Below, piece by piece: positions 19,801 to 27,126 of a stretch of DNA of 64,000 nucleotides. Source of the stretch: Lachnospiraceae bacterium AC2028. GTDB taxonomy: Bacteria; Bacillota; Clostridia; Lachnospirales; Lachnospiraceae. The notes beneath the pieces are model-generated. The model searched no databases, was not told the DNA's origin, and saw only the letters and a list, made by a program, of their open reading frames with translations. Where the stretch lies: assembly GCA_000702685.1 (NCBI GenBank), contig JNJD01000006.1, positions 62,001 to 126,000 on the forward strand, given 5' to 3'. Each line of letters starts with the position of its first letter. Positions within the stretch are counted from its first letter, which is position 1. The translations under genes and the position numbers were made by a program.

Positions 19801-19972
19801 GCTCCGGGCATGTGATGATCTTGATATGGATGGTATGGAAAAATGTTCCGAACAGTTTTCGGATTATTCTTATCCGGAAAATAAAAAATGGGTCATTGAG
19901 AAGATCAAAGATGCCGTAAGCAAAGTCGATACTGATGAGATAACAAGATTAATAGAAGAATACAAGAAATAG
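16832..19972 (+). CDS. Hybrid sensor histidine kinase with 7TM sensor, receiver and HPt
   Basis: A 1046-residue membrane kinase. Residues about 1-220 contain seven hydrophobic segments of the histidine-kinase N-terminal 7TM type. A PAS-like domain follows (about 225-325). The HisKA domain has phospho-acceptor His359 in MSHELRTPMNAVIGLT, and the ATPase domain has the N box (NLTNNAIKF), DTGRGI and GTGLGLAIS. After a degenerate receiver-like region (about 590-710) comes an intact receiver with Asp768 in LMDHMMPEMDG, then an HPt domain with His912 in KTHSLKST, and a short extra helical tail. All phosphorelay residues are present. It is flanked by a double receiver and a solute-binding lipoprotein, suggesting ligand sensing. 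Confidence 0.93.
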   Translation: MQLHIVFSFLILIVIISIVFSLRVKHKNFGFVFTSSILIIIDIFSMQIISADTIKEARNYLLGYYIFYPWLFFGTLWTVLRSYTKKVHFDCNVGMAIICFIQSAIMASGFFKNGLITFSQEIAFGRIWWVVKMPMLEFGSDAYIAFLGLCLINCIIIFSMMLVFIHNVPKVFKIKYINLSFLQGIMFVLILLTFINNWPVWIHTAVMNFICYLTFYYVFLYSDIKLRDTVLYDFANEMTDGVIIYNKFGDIVHVNDLVKNVVSEDFLRGIQDIEKVDRWITHTEKIENYDVIPYKNGENEYFFSAHKSIIGSEDNAIGTVYTFHDTTSAIKQFKIMEEMNSELERTARMKSDFLANMSHELRTPMNAVIGLTEIALREKDISPELKNCLNQINNSGKNLLNIINDILDFSKIDAGKMEIIPEKYEPLSEVNDITNIMQTRIGDKPISFLFVVDTNIPHELVGDSMRIRQVIINLTNNAIKFTDTGMVRVVLTCRMISEDDINLEFHIIDTGRGIKKEDLEKLFVSFQQVDSKRNRNVEGTGLGLAISKKLVEAMGGTIGVSSEYGKGSDFWFTVPQKISNPKKDLIVENASRKFAFNLVENKIRTDEFVKEMKCLGIECKLISDIDQYKPTGKNDYLFFDQNLYTREMEDFLDAHPMLIGVMFTDFKSNIKPNRKNLRLLKKPLSTLAMVLALNGKTIEQMKFKGKESKYVKFTAPNAKVLIVDDNSINLSIAVGLLEPIKCQCYIAQSGFEAIEKLKVEHFDLVLMDHMMPEMDGVETAKAIRQDIPDADDTPIIALTANVMEGSKDLFLKAGMVDMIAKPIDINQLNSKLIKWLPNFMIKEEEPEEEPETSETEELYDCLDCAKAINALGTVSLFKKIVLDYYKAGKENISSIENALTASDWKKYAIKTHSLKSTSRQIGAYELGDLAEKLELAGKAEDENEIRKYHDLAMKMYEKLIDDLSVYFKDEDNSSKPEISEVLLYDIFDNMLRACDDLDMDGMEKCSEQFSDYSYPENKKWVIEKIKDAVSKVDTDEITRLIEEYKK

Positions 19973-19975
19973 CAT

Positions 19976-21196
19976 ATGAAAAAATCCGGAAAAACAATAT
20001 GCATACTTATATCTCTGTTATTACTCTTTTCATTAATAGGATGCGGTAATAACATCGGAAACAAAGACACACTTACTATAGCTGTCCGTTCGGGTGTTTA
20101 TGCAGAAGTTATCAAAAAAAGCATACCCGGTTTTGAAGAAGAAACGGGCATAAAATGTGAGATTGTGGAATTTTCGGAAGATGATCTTCACAATAATCTG
20201 TTGAATGATTCCGTTAACAGAAACGGTATTTATGATATCTGCATGGTAGACGGAAGTTGGGTCGCAGAATTCATATCCGAAGGGCTTCTGACAGATCTGA
20301 GCGCTGAGGGTTATTCTTTCGATGATGACATCATTCCTGCTACGACAACTATATGCGTAAGTGATGGTAAAACATACCTTGTTCCGTATTACGGAAATGT
20401 TACGGTGATGCTGTTTAACAGATCCGTCGCCGAATCACTTGGTTATACCGAAGATGATTTTGATTCCCTTGAGGATTTGATCAATTATTCTCTTCTTGCT
20501 TCGGAAAACGGGCACGGAGGATTTGTCTGCAGAGGAGATACCGAAAATAATGTTGTTGTGGATTTCCTTCCTGTTCTCAGAGCATTCGGAGGCTGGGTTG
20601 TAGACGAAAATAACAATCCGACCGTAAATACCGAGGAATTTAAAAAGGCCCTCGAACTCTATATGTTCCTGCTTGATAACGGTGGTGTTTATTCCAAAGA
20701 GGAGATAATTAGCGGCATAGAAAACGGTAATATGTCCGTTGCAGTAGGATGGCCCGGATGGTGTGATCCCGAATCAAGCATAAATACGGATTATATAGCT
20801 TTTCCCGGAAAAGTCAGTGAGAATGAACCCAGTTACAATTCGAATATTTACGGCATATGGACTCTTGGCATTCCAGAAAATTGCACAGATAAGGAATCCG
20901 CGCTAAAACTTCTTGAATATCTCATGGATCCCGAAATCCAGAAAGAAAGTGTCTCATACGGCGGGGTTCCATGCAGATATTCCATTTTGAACGATCCTGA
21001 TGTATTAAGCATTAATCCTCATCTGAATGATGTTTGTGATGCACTTGAAACAGGTATATACAGACCGGTCATCAGAGAATGGCCTAAATTCTATACAATT
21101 CTCGGTGACAAGATGAAAAAGATAATGAATGAAGAAATGTCAGTAGATGACGGACTGCTGCTGGCTCAAAAAGAATTGGAAGATTTGATGAAATGA
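19976..21196 (+). CDS. Extracellular solute-binding lipoprotein (family 1), orphan
   Basis: A 406-residue lipoprotein of the carbohydrate-type solute-binding family 1. The signal peptide ends in a lipobox (LIGC, cysteine at about 23). The mature part has the usual two-lobe pattern: early KDTLTIAVRSG and GFEEETGIK, central LVPYYGNVTVMLFNRSVAESLGY, and a C-terminal WPKFYTILG region. No permease or ATPase genes are nearby. It sits 3 nt after the hybrid kinase and overlaps the next gene by 4 nt, so it more likely feeds ligand information to the kinase than serves transport. No good ribosome site precedes the ATG; translational coupling is likely. Confidence 0.88.
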   Translation: MKKSGKTICILISLLLLFSLIGCGNNIGNKDTLTIAVRSGVYAEVIKKSIPGFEEETGIKCEIVEFSEDDLHNNLLNDSVNRNGIYDICMVDGSWVAEFISEGLLTDLSAEGYSFDDDIIPATTTICVSDGKTYLVPYYGNVTVMLFNRSVAESLGYTEDDFDSLEDLINYSLLASENGHGGFVCRGDTENNVVVDFLPVLRAFGGWVVDENNNPTVNTEEFKKALELYMFLLDNGGVYSKEEIISGIENGNMSVAVGWPGWCDPESSINTDYIAFPGKVSENEPSYNSNIYGIWTLGIPENCTDKESALKLLEYLMDPEIQKESVSYGGVPCRYSILNDPDVLSINPHLNDVCDALETGIYRPVIREWPKFYTILGDKMKKIMNEEMSVDDGLLLAQKELEDLMK

Positions 21197-21906
21197 AATT
21201 AAGGATAAGATTTACAAAACACGGTGCTGTAAGATATATCGGACATCTTGATGTAATGAGATATTTTCAGAAATGCATCAGAAGAGCGGGAGTTAATGTA
21301 TCATATTCGGGCGGATATTCTCCTCATCAGATCATGACCTTTGCAGCCCCACTCGGAGTAGGCCTTGAAAGCGAAGGAGAGTATATGGATATCGGTATTG
21401 AGGATGAACATCCGAATACCGAAGCAATACTGAATGCTCTTAATCAAGCAAGCGTTCCCGGAATAAGAATACGCTCGGTCAGGATTCTTCCGGAAGATGC
21501 GGGCAATGCCATGGCGTCGGTTTTTGCTTCGGAGTATGAGATCACTTTTTATGATGATAAATCCTCATCATGCCCCAATGCCGATGAACTGAGATCGGCT
21601 ATTGAAAGGATGAATTCTTCAGAGGTATGTATTTATCATAAGAAAACGAAAAAAACATCAAGGGATATAAACCTTAAAGAATTCATTTATAAACTTGAGA
21701 TCAATGATGAAGACAACAGACCATTGATCAGGATGATCATCAATTCATCCAGTGCAGATTCGATCAAACCAGGTTTTGTAATGGAATACCTGTTTGAACT
21801 GACCGGATATGAAATGCCGGAGAATGCTTTAAAGATAACCCGTCTTGATATGTTCACGCAGATCGGATCCGGAGAACTTGTTTCTCTTGAAGATATAGGA
21901 ATATGA
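21193..21906 (+). CDS. TIGR03936 family radical SAM-associated protein (DUF2344)
   Basis: A 237-residue protein of the DUF2344 family, opening with the signature RIRFTKHGAVRYIGHLDVMRYFQKCIRRAG and followed by YSGGYSPHQIMTFAAPLGVGL. It normally neighbours or is fused to the TIGR03960 radical SAM protein and precedes RNase E/G and L21 genes. The biochemical role is unknown; a role in RNA or ribosome modification is only suggested by neighbours. It overlaps both neighbours by 4 nt. Confidence 0.9.
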   Translation: MKLRIRFTKHGAVRYIGHLDVMRYFQKCIRRAGVNVSYSGGYSPHQIMTFAAPLGVGLESEGEYMDIGIEDEHPNTEAILNALNQASVPGIRIRSVRILPEDAGNAMASVFASEYEITFYDDKSSSCPNADELRSAIERMNSSEVCIYHKKTKKTSRDINLKEFIYKLEINDEDNRPLIRMIINSSSADSIKPGFVMEYLFELTGYEMPENALKITRLDMFTQIGSGELVSLEDIGI

Positions 21907-22943
21907 GCAGAGCAACAATTCAAAAATCCGATAAATTCATAGCGAGCGATCTTAATGCACTCAGAAATTCCGAAGACGGGAAGATCATTATTTCTTATGT
22001 TGATGAAAAACTTATTGCCTTTTTGATGGCCGATAAAAGACCTGCTGCGATAACCGTTCTCGGAGGAAAAGATATATTTACCGATGATTCGGTCAATCCC
22101 GGTGATATCGTTATTGCATATGTACGTGATGTAAAAAAAGATATTGAAGCTGCATTCATTGAATACGCCAAAGACAAAGACGGATATCTGCCCTTAAATA
22201 AGCTTCCCAAAGGAACATCAGTAAAACAGGGTGATCTGATCGCCGTCAGGCTGACCTCACAGGCTCAGAAAGGAAAAAGAGCATCTTTTACCGGAAAGAT
22301 TGATTATTCAAAACTCCCGGACGGAATGCTTCTGGAAGAAAAATCAAAACATCTTGCCAAATATTCTTATCTGTATAAAGATCTGTCATTTTTAAAGGAT
22401 AAGATTAATAAAGTATTTAAACGTAACGAATATTCGGAAATCGTAACCGATGACAGAGCAGTATATGATAATCTTATCGGATCTTTCGATAATATAAGAT
22501 TATATGAAGATGATATTTTTGATCTGTCCAAGCTGTACAGTTTAAGAACAATACTTGATGAAGTCACCGACAGAAAAGTATGGCTTAAATGCGGCGGATA
22601 TATGATCATTGAACATACCGAAGCCATGACGGTCATAGACGTTAACAGTGCAAAGTATTCACCCGGAAAGAGTACGGATAAAGAATCGGCTTATATGAAA
22701 GTAAATACCGAAGCTGCCATTGAAGTCTGCAGACAGCTCAGACTCAGGAACATCTCCGGAATAATAGTTGTTGATTTTATCAATTTATCATCTGATGAAG
22801 ACAGACAGGCTCTTTTGAATATTCTTAATGATGAATCGGAGAAGGATACGGTGAAAGTCTGTGTTTTGGATATTACCGCTTTGGGACTCGTTGAAATAAC
22901 ACGTAAGAAGGAATTACCGCCTTTATACGAACAGCTTAAGTGA
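21903..22943 (+). CDS. Ribonuclease E/G family endoribonuclease, minimal form
   Basis: A 346-residue RNase E/G family enzyme for RNA processing and decay. It has an S1 domain near the N-terminus (VGDI-type segment GDIVIAYVRDVKKDIEAAF, then GYLPL), and a DNase I-like catalytic domain with both metal aspartates (TVIDVNSAKY and IIVVDFINLSSDEDR). The protein ends a few residues after GLVEITRKKELPPL, so the zinc-link CPxC motif and small dimerisation domain of E. coli RNase E/G are missing. The reading frame closes normally, with no sign of frameshift. It overlaps TIGR03936 by 4 nt. Confidence 0.9.
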   Translation: MSRATIQKSDKFIASDLNALRNSEDGKIIISYVDEKLIAFLMADKRPAAITVLGGKDIFTDDSVNPGDIVIAYVRDVKKDIEAAFIEYAKDKDGYLPLNKLPKGTSVKQGDLIAVRLTSQAQKGKRASFTGKIDYSKLPDGMLLEEKSKHLAKYSYLYKDLSFLKDKINKVFKRNEYSEIVTDDRAVYDNLIGSFDNIRLYEDDIFDLSKLYSLRTILDEVTDRKVWLKCGGYMIIEHTEAMTVIDVNSAKYSPGKSTDKESAYMKVNTEAAIEVCRQLRLRNISGIIVVDFINLSSDEDRQALLNILNDESEKDTVKVCVLDITALGLVEITRKKELPPLYEQLK

Positions 22944-22946
22944 TTT

Positions 22947-24302
22947 ATGAAAAAAAGGATCATATATGCAAGTTTAATAGGTGTTCTTACAATGGCGATA
23001 CTGACTGTCGCCTATGTTCTCTATGTACAAAAAGAGATTGCTGTCGAAAGAAATCAATTTACATATATAGCCGAAGACAAGGCTGATAACATTGCTGCCA
23101 CCATTAAAGCTGTTGAGATCCGTGTAGATGCATTAAAGGTGCTGATTCAGGATCATAAAGGCGGAACCGAATTCTTTGACACTATCGCGGATGATATCTA
23201 TGATGATGTTATTGATGGTACAGGCATACCTCTTAAGTATATTACGATAGCTCCGGATGGTGTTGTATCGGATGTTTATCCCATTCTGACTAATGAATCA
23301 CTTATAGGTTACGATTACCTCGATGTCACAAAGACCGGTAATGTGACCGATCCCGATGTTTATGAAAAAGGAAATACCGTCCTTACAAATTCATATGATG
23401 TAAAAGCCGGAGGCTTCGGTGTATCCGGTACCATTCCGGTAATATATAAAGAAGCCGGTCGCAGTTCATTATGGGGACTTGTAGGATTTAATATCTCTCC
23501 GGACAGTTTAAAAGAAGCCCTCAAGCTTGATACCTTTGATGAAATGGGCATCAATTACCGTCTTGCCTATCTCGATTCACATAATACCAGACATCTTATT
23601 CAGGAAAGCGCAACAAAACCCGAAAATGAGGTTGTTGTCCGTTTTTATGTCGAAAATCTTATATGGGAACTTTCAATCAGCCCCAAAAAAGGCTGGTATC
23701 CGTATACAAGATGCATATTTATGGTCTTTGTTCTTGCCCTGATCTCTGTATTTGTCTCTATTTTTGTAAACATTATCTTCAGACTCAGGGAATCATATCT
23801 GATGGTCGTCAAGATCTCAAATACCGACAGACTTACCGATTGTTATAACAGAAGAGCCTATGAGGAAAAGCTTGCCGAATACTCCAATTTCGGAATGAGT
23901 GAGGATCTTGTCTATATTGCCGTAGATATAAACGGACTCAAAAAGGCCAATGATACGCTCGGACACCAGGCCGGTGACGAATTGATCTGTGGTGCGGCTA
24001 CACTTCTCAAAAATTGCTTTAAAGAATACGGAAATGTTTACAGAATAGGTGGCGATGAATTCGCAGTTATGATACATTGTGATGAGAAAAAACTCGAAGA
24101 AAGAAAAGATACCCTTACCAGATCCATGATCAAATGGAAAGGTAAGATCGTTCCTCAGCTTGCCATGTCAGTCGGATATGCACCGCTTCGTGAATGTCCG
24201 AATAAATCAATAACCGAACTTGCCAAGCTTGCGGATGAACGAATGTATGACGCTAAACGTAACTTCTATATTTCTACGGGTCAGGACAGGAGAGGAAGAT
24301 AA
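22947..24302 (+). CDS. CHASE-domain diguanylate cyclase (GGDEF)
   Basis: A 451-residue membrane diguanylate cyclase predicted to make c-di-GMP from two GTP. A first TM helix is at about 5-27, an extracellular CHASE-type sensor at about 60-200 (IAPDGVVSDVYP, DVYEKGNTVLTNSYD, WGLVGFNIS), a second TM at about 255-280 and a GGDEF domain from DRLTDCYNRRAYE. The active site is an intact RIGGDEF (368-372). The inhibitory RxxD site upstream of it is absent, so product feedback may be lost. No EAL or HD-GYP partner is in the window. It starts 3 nt after the RNase gene and lies 2 nt before the peptidase gene. Confidence 0.93.
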   Translation: MKKRIIYASLIGVLTMAILTVAYVLYVQKEIAVERNQFTYIAEDKADNIAATIKAVEIRVDALKVLIQDHKGGTEFFDTIADDIYDDVIDGTGIPLKYITIAPDGVVSDVYPILTNESLIGYDYLDVTKTGNVTDPDVYEKGNTVLTNSYDVKAGGFGVSGTIPVIYKEAGRSSLWGLVGFNISPDSLKEALKLDTFDEMGINYRLAYLDSHNTRHLIQESATKPENEVVVRFYVENLIWELSISPKKGWYPYTRCIFMVFVLALISVFVSIFVNIIFRLRESYLMVVKISNTDRLTDCYNRRAYEEKLAEYSNFGMSEDLVYIAVDINGLKKANDTLGHQAGDELICGAATLLKNCFKEYGNVYRIGGDEFAVMIHCDEKKLEERKDTLTRSMIKWKGKIVPQLAMSVGYAPLRECPNKSITELAKLADERMYDAKRNFYISTGQDRRGR

Positions 24303-24304
24303 TA

Positions 24305-26299
24305 ATGAAATTCAGAACCATTAACAAAATAACCGCTGCACTGATCACAGCGGTTATGGTCACATCTTTATGGGGGTGCGGTACAGAAAGTACATCTGAT
24401 ATTTCTGTTGTCGATAACGAAACCGTTTTATCTAACGATAACGGCATTGTGGGAGAGGATGTTGTAAAGAAATATCCCATAACCGATAACGGTGTAGCCA
24501 TCTGGGATTTCGATGAATATGTAAACAGCGAATGGCTTACACAGGCTGAAGAATCCAATGAAAAACTTGTATACAGGGATGATGAGATAGAGAAACTGGT
24601 TTTAGACAGAATAGAGGATATCCTTAATGATAATTCCATATATGATCTGTCATCCGATGATCCGCTCTATAAGACAAAGCAGTTATATGATCAGCTTAAT
24701 GAAACAGGCTTTGAAGATGATTTTTATGAATCGTTGAAAGCTTTTCTTGAACCTGTCGAGAATATAAAGACTCTTGATGATCTTTATGAGATCTACAAGC
24801 AGCCGGAATATGCCGTTTTCAATGAAATGATCAGATTTAAGGTATTATCCGGCTCTGAAGAGAATATCATTCTGTGGTATAATCCCGATTTTTATAATTC
24901 GTTACTTAAAATATATAATAAACATCTTGTTGAGCCCGGTGATCCATCGATAAAATATTATGCAGACACAATGGAAAAACTGGGTTATACCTTCGATGAA
25001 GCATTTGATATGCTCAATAATGCCGTTATCATCGGCAATTATGCCCAGGAATATATGATCGACGGTTCCGATGACGAATACTGGTGGTATTATTATCGTG
25101 ATTATCTGGCTGATCATAATGTCACCGTACCTGTATTTGAGATACTGGATGCAACAATCGATTCAGAATATGTTTATTCCATACACGCATATGAAGCATT
25201 TTGCGATTATCTCAATAAAGTTTATATCCAGGACAACATTGAAGCATTACGCGATCTTCTTATATTGAATATTGTTTTTGATTCGTCAGTTATGTTTGAA
25301 GACTGGTGGGATTCTGATCTGTTTTACGGAGATCTTGATTTCAGATTATATTTCATAACCCAGGTATCGAATGATATTCTCTCCATAGAATATCAGAACA
25401 GATATTTTGATGAAGAAAAACTCAGTGAGATCCGTCAGCTTGTCTTTAAAACCAAGACCGCAGCCCAGTCAATTGTAAAGGAAATGGAATGGCTGAGCGA
25501 TAAAAGTATGGAAATTGCTGTAAGAAAGATCGTTGTCATGAAGTCTTCATTCGGTGTCAATGATCATGCCTATGATATGTCCGACGTGGATATGTCTGAT
25601 GATGCTTTTACGAATTTTATTTCAATACTGACAAGCAGAAGAAAGTTCTTATACGGACAAACATCTTACTTTGATGATGAAAGAGGAACTTACTTTAAAG
25701 ACACACTTTGTTTTAATGCTTATTTTGATGCCGGATTGAATAATATCATGCTTACTACAGGTCTTATGACCATGCTCATGGAAGATGATTATTCCTATGA
25801 AGAGAAAATGGCAACCATCGGCATGACAGTGGCTCATGAGATATCACATTCCTTTGCACCCAACAGCATCTATTATGACGGTGACGGGTATTATTATGGA
25901 TGGATGACGGAAGATGAGATGGAAGAATACAATGACCGTATAAGAAGGATCATCCAGTTCTTCGACGGAAAAGAGACCGATTATTTCGAGCCTCTCAATG
26001 CTTCACATTATGCGGATGAAACCTATGCCGATCTTATGGCAATGGATATCTGTTTAAGAATGCTGGAAGAACAGGAGAACGTTGATTATGATCTGTTCTT
26101 CAGGACATATGCATCCAGAAACGCGGCATATTATACAGAGGAAGGAGTAGCTATTATTAACGGCGATAATCATCTGCCTTCAAAATTCAGGATCAATTAT
26201 ATACTCGGTCAGTTTCCTAAATTCTATGAAGTATATAAGATAGATGATGAAAGTCCGTTCTACGTTCCCAATCTTGAACGTCTCAGTATATTTAAATGA
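24305..26299 (+). CDS. M13-like (neprilysin family) zinc metallopeptidase lipoprotein
   Basis: A 664-residue surface lipoprotein; signal peptide with lipobox LWGC (cysteine near 22). The long helical N-terminal region is divergent, but the C-terminal third has the gluzincin motif HEISH at 511-515 and a downstream glutamate ligand E572 in ADETYADLMAM, 57 residues later, close to the spacing in neprilysin. The segment NAYFDAGLNNIMLTTGL matches the M13 substrate-groove region. The usual GENIADLGG around the third ligand is changed, so it is a distant family member. A GGAGAGGAAG site precedes the ATG. A 10-bp hairpin (24329-24357) lies in the signal-peptide codons. It overlaps the next gene by 4 nt. 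Confidence 0.85.
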   Translation: MKFRTINKITAALITAVMVTSLWGCGTESTSDISVVDNETVLSNDNGIVGEDVVKKYPITDNGVAIWDFDEYVNSEWLTQAEESNEKLVYRDDEIEKLVLDRIEDILNDNSIYDLSSDDPLYKTKQLYDQLNETGFEDDFYESLKAFLEPVENIKTLDDLYEIYKQPEYAVFNEMIRFKVLSGSEENIILWYNPDFYNSLLKIYNKHLVEPGDPSIKYYADTMEKLGYTFDEAFDMLNNAVIIGNYAQEYMIDGSDDEYWWYYYRDYLADHNVTVPVFEILDATIDSEYVYSIHAYEAFCDYLNKVYIQDNIEALRDLLILNIVFDSSVMFEDWWDSDLFYGDLDFRLYFITQVSNDILSIEYQNRYFDEEKLSEIRQLVFKTKTAAQSIVKEMEWLSDKSMEIAVRKIVVMKSSFGVNDHAYDMSDVDMSDDAFTNFISILTSRRKFLYGQTSYFDDERGTYFKDTLCFNAYFDAGLNNIMLTTGLMTMLMEDDYSYEEKMATIGMTVAHEISHSFAPNSIYYDGDGYYYGWMTEDEMEEYNDRIRRIIQFFDGKETDYFEPLNASHYADETYADLMAMDICLRMLEEQENVDYDLFFRTYASRNAAYYTEEGVAIINGDNHLPSKFRINYILGQFPKFYEVYKIDDESPFYVPNLERLSIFK

Positions 26300-27114
26300 A
26301 CTTCCTTAAAAAACATAAGATCATATTGTGTATTCTCATGACCATACTGATTTTCTCAGTATGGTCATGGTTTCCTGTGACTGAAAGATTCAACATTGAA
26401 CTTTCTGATGAAGGCAGTATGGGTATCAGAATAGCTCTTATAACTGATCTTCATTCATGTTATTACGGCAACGGACAAAAAAGCCTTATAAACAGAATAG
26501 ATAAAGAATCTCCGGATATCATCATACTCGGAGGAGACATTTTTGATGATAAGTTAAGCGACGATAATGCAAAGATTCTTCTTGAAGATCTTGTGACAAA
26601 ATACCCCTGCTATTATGTTACCGGTAATCATGAATTCTGGAGTGGGAGAGTGGATTCCATGAAAGATTACCTTAAAGGAATAGGAGTGTATGTTCTCGAA
26701 GGAGAATGTAAAACAATCGAGATCAGAGGACATATGATAGATATATGCGGTGTAGACGATCCAACTGATATTTCATACTATGATTGGAAAGATATGCTGG
26801 AAAATGCATATAATGAAACAGATCCATCACATATCAGAATACTTGTCAGTCACCGGCCCGAAAAAACACATCATTATGTATCATATGATTATGATCTGAT
26901 ACTTTCCGGTCATGCTCATGCAGGCCAGTTCAGGATACCTTTGATCAACAGAGGTTTATATGTTCCCGATCAGGGATTTATGGCCGAATATGTCAACGGA
27001 ATATATGAGCTTTCAAACGGATCAAAAATGATAGTCAGCAGAGGACTTGCAAGGGAAAGCACTCCTCTTCCGAGATTTTTTAACAGACCGGAACTTGTTA
27101 TCATAAATATCTGA
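26296..27114 (+). CDS. Membrane-anchored metallophosphoesterase (YkuE-like)
   Basis: A 272-residue calcineurin-like phosphoesterase with one N-terminal membrane helix (about 8-28). Metal and catalytic motifs are complete: LITDLHS, LGGDIFDD, TGNHEFW, LVSHRPE and SGHAHAGQFR. The fold and the anchor resemble YkuE/LpxH-like enzymes that act on lipid or cell-wall phosphates outside the cell, but the substrate is unknown. It overlaps the peptidase gene by 4 nt and is the last gene on this strand before a convergent gene 12 nt away. A 14-bp perfect hairpin lies within the membrane-helix codons (26337-26369). Confidence 0.88.
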   Translation: MNFLKKHKIILCILMTILIFSVWSWFPVTERFNIELSDEGSMGIRIALITDLHSCYYGNGQKSLINRIDKESPDIIILGGDIFDDKLSDDNAKILLEDLVTKYPCYYVTGNHEFWSGRVDSMKDYLKGIGVYVLEGECKTIEIRGHMIDICGVDDPTDISYYDWKDMLENAYNETDPSHIRILVSHRPEKTHHYVSYDYDLILSGHAHAGQFRIPLINRGLYVPDQGFMAEYVNGIYELSNGSKMIVSRGLARESTPLPRFFNRPELVIINI

Positions 27115-27126
27115 CAAATTATTCCA

